Part shown: in pieces, positions 51,917 to 60,505 of the stretch
Position numbering within the stretch: position 1 is the stretch's first letter
Layout: each line of letters begins with the position of its first letter
DNA from: Flavobacteriales bacterium
Lineage (GTDB): Bacteria > Bacteroidota > Bacteroidia > Flavobacteriales_F > PHOS-HE28
Assembly: GCA_016712535.1 (NCBI GenBank)
Contig: JADJQW010000002.1
Coordinates: 1,674,001-1,738,000 of the forward strand
Length of the DNA stretch: 64,000 bases
Direction of reading: 5' to 3'
Notes under the pieces: model-generated
The model's database searches: none
The model's input: only the letters and a program-made list of their open reading frames with translations
Told to the model about the DNA's origin: nothing
Program-made: the position numbers and the translations under genes

Positions 51917-53353
51917 TCAGAATTGGAAATAGATGAACTGCTGCGTGTTCCCGGCGAAGCGGAGGATGAAGAACATGATCAGATAGTAGAAAGCCCAGCG
52001 CGCCCACCGTGGCCAGTTCAAGCCAAGGCTCTGCAATGCGTGGCGGTCAGCTCGGCCTCGCCATTCGACCAGCAGAAGCAAGGCGATCACCACGACCATC
52101 CGCGCGGACAGTAGCTCCGGAGCGGAAAAGAGGCTGCGATCCACCATGTGCGACAGATAGCTGATGGCCTCGCCGATGCTCTTGGCCCTGAAGAAGACCC
52201 ATGCGACCGTGACGGCACCGAAGGTGAGCAGCATGCTCACGGCCTCTCGCAGCGTTGGCAGCCATCGGCCTTCGGCCACCACGCCCATGTGCCGGCGATT
52301 GCTTCCAGTGAGAAGCAAGGGCATGAAGAGCGCCGCATGAAGCGCGCCCCAGGCGAGGAAGGTCCAATTGGCGCCGTGCCAGAATCCGCTCACGATGAAG
52401 ATCACCGCCGTATTGCGGACCGCCATCCATTTCCCGCCCCGGTTGCCGCCGAGCGGTATGTACACGTAGTCCCTGAACCACGAGGAGAGCGAGATGTGCC
52501 AGCGCCTCCAGAACTCGGCTATGTCACGGGAGAAATACGGGAAAGCGAAATTCTGCAGCAACTCGATGCCCAGCAACCGGGCCGATCCGAGGGCGATGTC
52601 GGAATAGCCGCTGAAGTCGCCATAGATCTGGAAGGCGAAAAGCACGGCCGCATAGACCAAGGTGCTCGCTTGGAACTCCTCATGGTTGTTGAAGACCGGG
52701 TTCAGCAACCGCGCGGCATTGTCGGCCACCACCATCTTCTTGAACAGGCCCCAGAGCAATTGGCGGCAACCATCCACGGCAAGGCCGCGGTTGAAGGTGC
52801 GGGGCCGCTCGAGTTGCGGCAGCAGGTGGGTAGCGCGCTCAATGGGGCCGGCCACCAGCAAAGGGAAGAAGGCCACGAAGAGCGAATAATTCACCAGGTC
52901 CGTGGTGGGCTCCTTTCGACCATAGTAGATGTCGAGCACATACGAGAGGCCGTGGAAGGTGTAGAAGCTGATGCCGACCGGAAGCAGCACATCGATCACT
53001 ACCGGGTCAAGCTCGTAGCCCGCCGCGCGCGCCAGGTCAGCGAAAGAGGCGGCGAAGAAATTGAAGTACTTGAAGACCCCCAGGAAGCCGAGGTTGATGC
53101 CAACGCTCGCGATCAGCCAGATCCGTTTGCTGGCAGCGGTTGATGCGGCCTGAACGCGCAGCCCGCTGAAGTAATCGAGCAGGGTGGAGAAGGCCAGTAG
53201 GAACACGAAGCGCCAGTCCCAGCATGCATAGAAGAAATAGCTTGCCGCGAGCAGCATGAGATTCTGCGCGCGCAGCCTTCGGCGCAGCACGAACCAATAC
53301 AAGGCGAACACGACCGGGAAGAAGACCGCGTAGTGGATCGTGTTGAAGAGCAT
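51917..53353 (-). CDS. MBOAT O-acyltransferase, AlgI-like (second copy)
   Basis: The 478-residue protein begins MLFNTIHYAVFFPVVFALYWFVL (ATG 53353, preferred over an ATG 15 nt upstream because the first MBOAT copy starts at the same residue). The MBOAT core is AEFWRRWHISLSSWFRDYVYIPLGG and IVSGFWHGANWTFLAWGALHAALF. The C-terminus TQQFIYFQF matches copy one. It heads the eight-gene minus-strand array. A possible promoter, CATATTTGCC, lies near 53420-53429 on this strand but is less clear than others. Confidence 0.92.
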   Translation of the reverse strand: MLFNTIHYAVFFPVVFALYWFVLRRRLRAQNLMLLAASYFFYACWDWRFVFLLAFSTLLDYFSGLRVQAASTAASKRIWLIASVGINLGFLGVFKYFNFFAASFADLARAAGYELDPVVIDVLLPVGISFYTFHGLSYVLDIYYGRKEPTTDLVNYSLFVAFFPLLVAGPIERATHLLPQLERPRTFNRGLAVDGCRQLLWGLFKKMVVADNAARLLNPVFNNHEEFQASTLVYAAVLFAFQIYGDFSGYSDIALGSARLLGIELLQNFAFPYFSRDIAEFWRRWHISLSSWFRDYVYIPLGGNRGGKWMAVRNTAVIFIVSGFWHGANWTFLAWGALHAALFMPLLLTGSNRRHMGVVAEGRWLPTLREAVSMLLTFGAVTVAWVFFRAKSIGEAISYLSHMVDRSLFSAPELLSARMVVVIALLLLVEWRGRADRHALQSLGLNWPRWARWAFYYLIMFFILRFAGNTQQFIYFQF

Positions 53354-53486
53354 GTGCGCGCAAGGCAAAGGCCAGCAACCGCGATCAAGGCGGCTGCACG
53401 GTCCCTGAGGGAATCAGGGGCAAATATGCCGAACCATTGGTTAACCTATTCGCGGCGGAGGATGACGGTGTTGGCCGCGCTGCCTC

Positions 53487-53494
53487 TAGTTTTG
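53487..53494 (+). promoter_or_regulatory. -7 element (TAGTTTTG) of the CotH / O-antigen ligase unit
   Basis: This is an exact TAnnTTTG match, 16 nt before ATG 53511, in the 157-bp divergent gap. Confidence 0.5.
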
Positions 53495-53510
53495 GCGGCA
53501 AACCGCGCAC

Positions 53511-53909
53511 ATGGATTGGCTGGGCTTCGTCATGGACAACATGGGGCATTTCGCGCCGCAGGATATCCTGCTTCTGTTGTTCCGGACCCTTTGCGCTGCC
53601 GCGCTGGGCGCTATTCTGGCGCGCGTGGGCGGTCGCATGGGCACCGATGGCATGAAGGAGCTCGCGCTGTGGGCGGCAGCCGCTGGGTTGGCTGGTGGCT
53701 TTGCCGGTGCGCAGTTGCCCCTGGCTGTGCTTCTTCTGGCCTTCGCCATGCTCATGGGAGGCCAAGCTGGTTCGGGCAAGGAGCGCGCACTCCGCTTCAG
53801 TGCGCTCGTGCTGGGCTTGGGTTGCGGCAGCGCCCCATTGGTTGCGATCGCCGTAGGCGTCCCATTCGCCCTGCTTGCGCGTTGGGCCTTCGCTTCGGGC
53901 CAGCGCTGA
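53511..53909 (+). CDS. Small polytopic membrane protein, unknown
   Basis: The 132-residue protein has about four hydrophobic helices (ILLLLFRTLCAAALGAILA, ELALWAAAAGLAGGFAG, LAVLLLAFAMLMGG, APLVAIAVGVPFALLARWAF) and a short acidic N-terminus. No family is recognised. It is 3 nt upstream of the second CotH gene and preceded by TAGTTTTG, so it probably begins a unit with CotH and the O-antigen ligase. Confidence 0.7.
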   Translation: MDWLGFVMDNMGHFAPQDILLLLFRTLCAAALGAILARVGGRMGTDGMKELALWAAAAGLAGGFAGAQLPLAVLLLAFAMLMGGQAGSGKERALRFSALVLGLGCGSAPLVAIAVGVPFALLARWAFASGQR

Positions 53910-53912
53910 TCC

Positions 53913-55562
53913 ATGCAGCGAGGCGAGCACATCCGTCCGTTGCTGGTGCTGATCGGCGGGTGCGCGCTTTGCGCAGCGCTCGCTTCGGGCCTGCCGCGGA
54001 GCAAGCCTGCGCCGCGCAGCATACCCGGCGAGCCACCGCGCATATCACCGGCGAATGCGCTGGTGGCCGAAGGCGCCACCATCGCCATTTCAGCCACGCA
54101 TGGCGACCGGCTCTGGGCAACCACGACCAACGACATCGAACGTGCGCGTGGTTCAGGCCCCGAGATCCTCATGCCTGCCGTTCCCGACCGCCGTGCCGGT
54201 GCGCGCGCGCTGGCCACCCCAACGGCGATGCAATGGCGGCATCCGAGACCCGGACTTCCCAGCGCGCTTGTTGTGCGCGCCGCGCAAAGCGAAGGGCTGC
54301 GGGCACGAGGACCTTACGCCATGCGCACCTACCTGTTCGAGCGGCATTCATTGCCTGTGCTCTCGATCAGCATGGAGCCCGACGGCCTGCTCAGCGAGGA
54401 CCGGGGGATCGCAGTGCCGGGCAACGGCATCCTGCGGCTTCCGAAGGCCTTGATGCGTTCGTACGCCATCGACCCTAAATGGTGGAAGTACCCCGGCAAC
54501 TACCACGGCCGCGGCGATGCATGGGAGCGCGAGGCGCGCTTGCAATTGATCGCCCCTGACGGCGAGGAGCTGTTTCAAGCGGATGCCGCCTTGAGGATCA
54601 ACGGGCAGATGACGCGCGGCTTCCCACAGCACGCTTACCGCCTGGTGTTCAATGAACCGTTGGGTCATGCGGCTTTTGCGGACGGAGACGGCCAAGGCTC
54701 GCTCGCGCTCGTGCTGCGCGCCGCAGGCAATGACCAGGTGAAGGCGATGCTGCGTGATGCCTTTCAGCATCAGCTTTGCCAAGGCCTTCCTTTCGGCACG
54801 AGCAAGTCGCTCACGTGCGTGGCCTACATCAACGGCGCTTACCAAGGCGTGCATCATTTGCGCCAGCGGCTTGATGAGCGCGAACTGGCGCGCAGGCACG
54901 GGGCAAGCGCGAAGCGGATCACCATCATCGAGGACAAGAATGCGCTCTACAGGGGCGACAGCGCGGACGTGAAGCGATTCGCGCGGTTGATGGCGGCCAC
55001 GGAGCGATGGGATGCTGTGGACCCAGCTTGGGTGGATACCCTTGAAGCAAGGCTCGATGTGGATGGCTTCCTCACGTACATGGCCTCGCAGATGATCCTT
55101 GGCAACATGGACTGGCCCCGTCAGAATGTGAAGTACTGGCGCTACACCGGCATGCCCGGGAAGGCCCCGCTCGATGGGCGCTGGCGGATGGTCATGGGTG
55201 ACAGCGACCTGGGATTCGGGGCCAACGCGCCGGCCAGCACCGACCTGTTCACCACCGTGAACGAAGCGCATGTGCCGCTCTCCCGGTTGTTCCTGGCCAT
55301 GATGCGCCATGAGGGCCTGCGATCGCGCTTCGTTGCGCATGGCCTTGACCTGCTGGAGGGTGCACTGGCCACCGACCGCTGCCTGGCCGTGCTCGACAGC
55401 ATGTCCGCAGCCATGCGTCCGGAGATGGCATGGCATACCGCGCGATGGCGCAAGCCCGCGGATGAGCGGCAGTGGGAACGGGAGGTGGAGATGATGCGGG
55501 CCTTCGCGCGCGAGCGGCCAGCGCATGCCCGAAAGCAGTTGATCTCGTTCCAGGCACCATGA
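53913..55562 (+). CDS. CotH-family atypical kinase, membrane-anchored or exported
   Basis: The 549-residue protein has an N-terminal hydrophobic segment (PLLVLIGGCALCAALASG). The CotH domain runs from about 140 to 480: LRINGQMTRGFPQHAYRLVF, VAYINGAYQGVHHLRQRLDE, ASQMILGNMDWPRQNVKYWRYTG and WRMVMGDSDLGFG. It parallels the T9SS CotH at 14591 (GNVDWPSNNVKYWK, MYDLDATM), with the metal-binding Asp conserved, but has no lamin-tail or sorting domain. CotH kinases phosphorylate proteins in spore coats; here a surface protein or glycan is possible. It is next to the O-antigen ligase gene. Confidence 0.82.
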   Translation: MQRGEHIRPLLVLIGGCALCAALASGLPRSKPAPRSIPGEPPRISPANALVAEGATIAISATHGDRLWATTTNDIERARGSGPEILMPAVPDRRAGARALATPTAMQWRHPRPGLPSALVVRAAQSEGLRARGPYAMRTYLFERHSLPVLSISMEPDGLLSEDRGIAVPGNGILRLPKALMRSYAIDPKWWKYPGNYHGRGDAWEREARLQLIAPDGEELFQADAALRINGQMTRGFPQHAYRLVFNEPLGHAAFADGDGQGSLALVLRAAGNDQVKAMLRDAFQHQLCQGLPFGTSKSLTCVAYINGAYQGVHHLRQRLDERELARRHGASAKRITIIEDKNALYRGDSADVKRFARLMAATERWDAVDPAWVDTLEARLDVDGFLTYMASQMILGNMDWPRQNVKYWRYTGMPGKAPLDGRWRMVMGDSDLGFGANAPASTDLFTTVNEAHVPLSRLFLAMMRHEGLRSRFVAHGLDLLEGALATDRCLAVLDSMSAAMRPEMAWHTARWRKPADERQWEREVEMMRAFARERPAHARKQLISFQAP

Positions 55563-55575
55563 ACACCGTCAGCGC

Positions 55576-56925
55576 ATGCTAGCCTTCGTGCGGGGCCATT
55601 GGCAGCTTGTGCTCGTGATCCTGATCTGGGTCGCCACGGGCTTTTACCTGCAGCAGGCCATCTATGCGCTGCTCCCGCTGTCCGTGTTCTTCTTCAAGTC
55701 GCGAGACCTATGGCCAGAGGTGCTCTTCGGGATGCTGATCGTGCTGGTGATATCGGACATGCAGAAGGACATGTTCTACATGCTCAACGTGTTCAAGACG
55801 GCGAAGAACCTGTACGTGATCGCGGTTGCGGCGATCTTCCTGCTGGAGACCCGCCGTTTCGCCCCGCTCTCCAACGTGTTCACGGTCTTCATCCCTTTCT
55901 TCCTCTACAGCTTGTTCCCGCTGGTGTTCAGCACGAATTTGTTCATGGCGCTGCAGAAGACCATCAGCTACGCGCTCATGTTCCTGGTAGTGCCCAACTT
56001 CGTGTTGTACTGCTACCGGCGGCAGGGCTGGCCCTTCTTCCGCAACCTCGTGTTCTTCATGGTGCTCATCCTGTTGTTCGGCTTCGTGCTGCAATGGATG
56101 AGCCCTAAGTACTCGCACGTGATGGGCCGTTTCAGGGGCATCTTCGGTAATCCGAACGGCATGGCGATCTACTGCTACCTGCTGCTCATGCTGGCCGGGG
56201 TGGTGAACGCCGTGAACCCGAAGCTCTTTCAATGGAGGGAGCGCGTCGTGATCTTCGGGGTCATCCTGTACTTCCTGGTCATGAGCGGGTCAAGGGCCTC
56301 GTTGGCCTCCTCGGTCATCTTCATCGTCTTCCACAGGTTCTTCGCGTATTCCGCGCTGATGGGCTTCGTCGGGTTGGTGGCCATGATCCTCGCGGTCGAG
56401 GTGGTGAGCTCGAACCTCGAGGCGGTCATCGTCGCATTGGGCCTTCAGGCCTACTTCAGGCTTGAGACGCTCGAAGAGGGCAGCGGCCGCTATTTCGCCT
56501 GGGATTTCGCATGGGGGCACATCCAGAAGTACTTCGTTTTCGGCGGAGGCTTCGCCAATGATGAGACCATCATGAGGCGCTACCGCCTCTTCCTTGAGCG
56601 TGAAGGGCATCAGGGCGGCGTGCACAATACCTACCTGAGCATGTGGCTGAACACCGGCCTCGTCGGCCTGATCATCTTCCTGCGCAGCTTATTCCTGCTC
56701 TTCTTCAAGGCCAGCAAGCTGGTGCCGATGAGCCTGGCCATCATGTTCTCCGTTTTCTTCAGCCTCATGTACGAGAGCTGGCTCATCGGGTCGCTGAACC
56801 CCTACACCATCGTGCTGCTCATGATCATGACGGTGGTGACGGAGCCTGAGATCGTCCAATGGCGAGAGCTGCGGTCGAGCCCGGAGCCGGAGGCGCGGTT
56901 GGATCCTGCTGCATCGCTGGCATGA
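55576..56925 (+). CDS. O-antigen ligase / polymerase family membrane protein
   Basis: The 449-residue protein has about ten to eleven helices. The Wzy_C/RfaL motif region is MGRFRGIFGNPNGMAIYCYLLLMLAGVV, followed by VMSGSRASLASSVIF. A large periplasmic loop contains YFVFGGGFANDETIMRRYR and HQGGVHNTYLSMWLNTGLVG, with the conserved His. It would polymerise or ligate undecaprenyl-linked glycans at the periplasmic face, the export step for the clusters in this window. It lies 13 nt after the CotH gene. Confidence 0.88.
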   Translation: MLAFVRGHWQLVLVILIWVATGFYLQQAIYALLPLSVFFFKSRDLWPEVLFGMLIVLVISDMQKDMFYMLNVFKTAKNLYVIAVAAIFLLETRRFAPLSNVFTVFIPFFLYSLFPLVFSTNLFMALQKTISYALMFLVVPNFVLYCYRRQGWPFFRNLVFFMVLILLFGFVLQWMSPKYSHVMGRFRGIFGNPNGMAIYCYLLLMLAGVVNAVNPKLFQWRERVVIFGVILYFLVMSGSRASLASSVIFIVFHRFFAYSALMGFVGLVAMILAVEVVSSNLEAVIVALGLQAYFRLETLEEGSGRYFAWDFAWGHIQKYFVFGGGFANDETIMRRYRLFLEREGHQGGVHNTYLSMWLNTGLVGLIIFLRSLFLLFFKASKLVPMSLAIMFSVFFSLMYESWLIGSLNPYTIVLLMIMTVVTEPEIVQWRELRSSPEPEARLDPAASLA

Positions 56926-56967
56926 TCGCTCCGGGCCTGCCCGCTGCTGGTGAATTGAGGTCGGCGC

Positions 56968-56975
56968 TAATTTCC
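56968..56975 (+). promoter_or_regulatory. Candidate -7 element (TAATTTCC) of yaaA
   Basis: TAATTTCC ends 4 nt before ATG 56980. Confidence 0.45.
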
Positions 56976-56979
56976 CCCC

Positions 56980-57792
56980 ATGCTCATATTGCTTTCCCCT
57001 GCCAAGGACCTCGCCGTGGAAACGCCAACGGTGAAGGAGGCGTCGCAGCCTGCGCTCCTGGAGCACGCCGCCATCCTGGTGGATGAGCTGAAGGCCCTTA
57101 GCGCCAAGAAGCTCTCGGCGCTCATGGACCTGAGCCCGAAGCTTGGTGAACTGAATCGCGTGCGCTACGCTCAATGGTCCACGCCCTTCACTGCGAAGAA
57201 CGCACGGCCGGCCGTCTTCACCTTCAATGGCGAAGTGTATCGAGGCCTCGACGCACGGACGCTCAGCAACGATGATCTGAACTTCGCGCAGCGCCACCTC
57301 CGCATTCTCAGCGGACTCTATGGTGTGCTGCGTCCATTGGACCTCATGCAGGACTATCGCCTCATGATGGGCACACCCTTCGCTGTGGGCAAAGCGAAGA
57401 ACCTCTATGCTTACTGGGGCGACCGCATCACGGAGGCGCTGAACGCGGACCTGAAGGCGACGAAGAGCGATGTGGTGATCAATTGCGCGAGCAGCGAGTA
57501 CTTCAAGGCGGTGAACACGAAAGCGCTGAAGTCCCGCGTGATCACCCCGGAATTCAAGGACAAGGTCGGGGGCGCTTACAAGCCGTTGCAGACCTATGTG
57601 AAGAACCAGCGCGGTGCGCTGGCGCGGTACATCGTGCAGCACCGCTTGCTTGATCACGACCGGATCAAGGCCTACGACGGCGATGGTTATCGTTTCTCTG
57701 CGGAGGAGAGCACAGGTGAGCGTTTCGTTTTCCTGCGTGACAAGCGCCCCCCCTTGGTGACGAAGAAGCTGGTGGGAGGGAGGATCCGGTAG
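56980..57792 (+). CDS. yaaA: Peroxide-stress protein YaaA (UPF0246)
   Basis: The 270-residue protein matches the YaaA family throughout: MLILLSPAKDL, FNGEVYRGLDARTLS, QRHLRILSGLYGVLRPLDLMQDYRLMMGT, LYAYWGDRITEAL and INCASSEYF near the end. YaaA limits iron-driven DNA damage under hydrogen peroxide and binds DNA. It is monocistronic and convergent with the GH3 gene 5 bp away. Confidence 0.95.
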   Translation: MLILLSPAKDLAVETPTVKEASQPALLEHAAILVDELKALSAKKLSALMDLSPKLGELNRVRYAQWSTPFTAKNARPAVFTFNGEVYRGLDARTLSNDDLNFAQRHLRILSGLYGVLRPLDLMQDYRLMMGTPFAVGKAKNLYAYWGDRITEALNADLKATKSDVVINCASSEYFKAVNTKALKSRVITPEFKDKVGGAYKPLQTYVKNQRGALARYIVQHRLLDHDRIKAYDGDGYRFSAEESTGERFVFLRDKRPPLVTKKLVGGRIR

Positions 57793-57797
57793 TGTGA

Positions 57798-60482
57798 TCA
57801 CCTCCTGTATTCCACCATCGCCCGCAGGCGGATGTCCTTGCTTGATCCGCCGATCATCACGCGGTACATCCCGGGCTCGGTCACTTCCTCCATCGCTTCG
57901 TTGAAGAGCGTGAGCATGCTCGCGTCGAGCTTGAACGAAACGGTCCTCGTCTCGCCCAGATTCAGCGCCACTCGCTGGAAGCCCTTCAGCTCCTTCACGG
58001 GCCGCGCCACGCTGGCGAGCTCATCGTGGGTGTAGAGCTGCACGATCTCTTCACCTGCAACTGCGCCCGTGTTCTTCAGCTTGAAGGAGACGACGACAGT
58101 GTCCTTGGCGTTGAAGGTCGATCGGCTCATCTTCAGGTCACTGTACTCGAAGCTGGTGTAGCTCAGCCCGTAGCCGAAGGGGAAGAGCGGATGCCCGGTG
58201 CCGTCCACGTAGTCATCGCCGCGGCCGGTGGGGAAGTGGTTGTAGTTGAGCGGGAGCTGGCCTTCGTTGCGCGGGAAGGTGATGGGCAATTTGCCGCTTG
58301 GGTTACGTGTGCCGAGCAACAGGTCGGCGATGGCCAGGCCGCCTGCTTCGCCGGGGTACCAGGCCATGAGCACGGCGTCCACTTCGTCGATCCAGGGGTC
58401 CATGGTGATCGCGCTGCCGGCCTGTAGCAGCACGATCACTGGTTTGCCCAGCGTAGCGGCGTGCTTGATCAGCTCTTCCTGCGTGCCGGGCAGCCTCAAG
58501 CTGCTTCGGTCACGGAATTCGCCCTCTTCGATGCCGGCGACGACGATGATCGCATCGCAGGTGCGAGCTTGTTCCTCCGTGTCACGGATGCTCCGATGGA
58601 TCCAGTCGTTCTCTACCCCAAGGTCATGGATGAGCCGGAAGCGCGCATTCCCGGAGCGCTCGCGATACTCGATCCGCAGTTTGTGAGGCACAGCGGCTGT
58701 GAAGGTGTACTGCACCAACGTGGTATGGAAGCTCTGGTCATTCCAGCGGTCGATCACCAGCGAATCGTTCAGGTAGAGCCGGTAGCCATCGTTGCCTTCG
58801 ATGCCGATGTTCCAGGTGCCGTTCACATCCGGAACGATCGCGCCTTCCCATACCACGGCGAAGTGATCGAACGGAACGCGCTGGTCCGGGCCGTACAGCG
58901 TCCATTGGAAGTCGATCTTCGGGTCGATCCGATTGAACGCAGGCTTGGTGGTGACATCGATGCCGCTGAAGTAGCGAGCGCTCAGTCCTGGAGCCCGCTT
59001 CCCGTCCTCCGTGTGGAACAGCATCGCCTCGGGGACCGTCACGTAGCGCGGTTCGACACGCGGCGACTCACCGCCGACCTGGAATTCCATTCGGCCGCTT
59101 GCACGATTCCAAAGCCCCGCCCAGATGGACACCGGGGCATTGCCAGGTCCGCTATATCCTCCGAGCCGCGCCTCCATTGCATCGGGTCCGATAACCAGGA
59201 TGCGCTTGGTCGTGGGTGGCAATGGCAATGTCCCGTTGCTATTCTTCAGGAGTACCGCACTCTTCACCGCCATCTCGTAAGCGAGGTCGCGATGCTTCTT
59301 CAGATCCAGCGCGTTCAGCAATGAATCGCTCTGGTACGGCGTATCGAACAGACCCAGCTCGAACTTCATGCGCAGCACGTTCGCCACGGCGCTGTCGATG
59401 GCGCCCTGCCGCACCGTCCCATTGAGGAAAGGCTTCTTGAAGAGCTCGTAGTGCGCGATGTCGGTCTGGAAGATCACGTCCTGGCCGTTCTCCACGCTCT
59501 GTCGTCCGGCGTCCTCATAATCGCGCGCGGTGAAGTGCAGCACGTTGGCGCCACCGGTCGCTGCCGCATCGCTGATCACGAAGCCGCGGAAGCCCCAGTC
59601 GGTGCGGAGCAGATCGTTCAAAAGCCAGCTGTTCGCGCTGCACGGACGACCATCCAGCGAGTTGTAGGCCGTCATGATCGAGCGCGCGCCGCCGAGTTGG
59701 ATCGCCGCCTTGAAGGGTTTGAAGTAGGTCTCGCGCAGCAGCCTTTCGCTGTGGAAAGCCGGATAGCTGTCCCGGCCACCTTCACCGTGGTTGGCCACGA
59801 AGTGCTTGGGCGTGGTGATGATGCCCCGGCTCTCGAAGGCTTTCACGTAAGTGCTGCCCATGAGCGATGCGAGGTAGGGATCCTCGCCATAGGTCTCTTC
59901 CACACGCCCCCAACGCACATCCGTGGCGAGGTTCACCACGGGGCTTAGCACCATGCGGATGCCGCGCGCCTTGGTCTCATTGGCGATCGCCGCGCTCACT
60001 TGTGCCATCAAGGTCGTATCGAACGAAGCCGCCATGGCGATGCTCTGCGGGAAGGCCGTGGCGCCGCTGCGCACCAGCCCGTGCAAGGCTTCATCGAAGG
60101 GCAGCATGGGGATCCTCAGCCGCGTGCGCTCCATGAAGAAGCGTTGCGTGGCGTTCACCTTCTCCAGCGTGCGTTCGGCATCCGGTCCGGCGCCATAGGA
60201 GAGGAGCTGCCCCGCCGCATCGCCGCCTTGCGACGCAGCGTGCAATTGGAAGCCGAGGATGCCGGAGTTGTACCGTGCACTGTCCGTTCCCAGATCACCG
60301 GCCACCATGAAGAGCTGCCGGAATTTCTCATCGGGCGTCATGCGCGCGAGCAGGTCGGCGACACGGGTTTCGACAGGACGGGTCGGATCCTGATAGGGTA
60401 ACTGCGCTAGTGCCGCAAAGCAGGAGAGCAGGGCGCCGAGGCAGGCGACGAAGAGTTTGCTGGTCCGTGCGCGATCGAACAC
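57798..60482 (-). CDS. Exported glycoside hydrolase family 3 beta-glycosidase with PA14 insertion
   Basis: The 894-residue protein starts at GTG 60482 with signal peptide FDRARTSKLFVACLGALLSCFAALAQ. The GH3 N-domain (RLRIPMLPFDEALHG, HFVANHGEGG) holds the nucleophile region FRGFVISDAAATGG. The GH3 C-domain is interrupted by a PA14 domain (GLSARYFSGIDVTTKP, IEGNDGYRLYLNDSLVIDRW), and a fibronectin-III-like end closes it. PA14 inserts of this kind bind sugar in beta-glucosidases. A TACTTTGC box 4 nt before the GTG fixes this start over far-upstream ATGs, which would read into the antisense region of the MDR gene. Confidence 0.9.
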   Translation of the reverse strand: MFDRARTSKLFVACLGALLSCFAALAQLPYQDPTRPVETRVADLLARMTPDEKFRQLFMVAGDLGTDSARYNSGILGFQLHAASQGGDAAGQLLSYGAGPDAERTLEKVNATQRFFMERTRLRIPMLPFDEALHGLVRSGATAFPQSIAMAASFDTTLMAQVSAAIANETKARGIRMVLSPVVNLATDVRWGRVEETYGEDPYLASLMGSTYVKAFESRGIITTPKHFVANHGEGGRDSYPAFHSERLLRETYFKPFKAAIQLGGARSIMTAYNSLDGRPCSANSWLLNDLLRTDWGFRGFVISDAAATGGANVLHFTARDYEDAGRQSVENGQDVIFQTDIAHYELFKKPFLNGTVRQGAIDSAVANVLRMKFELGLFDTPYQSDSLLNALDLKKHRDLAYEMAVKSAVLLKNSNGTLPLPPTTKRILVIGPDAMEARLGGYSGPGNAPVSIWAGLWNRASGRMEFQVGGESPRVEPRYVTVPEAMLFHTEDGKRAPGLSARYFSGIDVTTKPAFNRIDPKIDFQWTLYGPDQRVPFDHFAVVWEGAIVPDVNGTWNIGIEGNDGYRLYLNDSLVIDRWNDQSFHTTLVQYTFTAAVPHKLRIEYRERSGNARFRLIHDLGVENDWIHRSIRDTEEQARTCDAIIVVAGIEEGEFRDRSSLRLPGTQEELIKHAATLGKPVIVLLQAGSAITMDPWIDEVDAVLMAWYPGEAGGLAIADLLLGTRNPSGKLPITFPRNEGQLPLNYNHFPTGRGDDYVDGTGHPLFPFGYGLSYTSFEYSDLKMSRSTFNAKDTVVVSFKLKNTGAVAGEEIVQLYTHDELASVARPVKELKGFQRVALNLGETRTVSFKLDASMLTLFNEAMEEVTEPGMYRVMIGGSSKDIRLRAMVEYRR

Positions 60483-60486
60483 GGAG

Positions 60487-60494
60487 GCAAAGTA
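60487..60494 (-). promoter_or_regulatory. -7 element (TACTTTGC) of the GH3 gene
   Basis: It reads TACTTTGC on the minus strand and ends 4 nt before GTG 60482, implying a leaderless mRNA with a GTG start. Confidence 0.5.
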
Positions 60495-60505
60495 GCCATC
60501 GTCGT

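Noticed and set aside
51152..52114. 320-codon plus-strand frame across the SGNH and MBOAT genes
   Set aside because: It crosses the junction of two real genes on the other strand and reads as low-complexity text.
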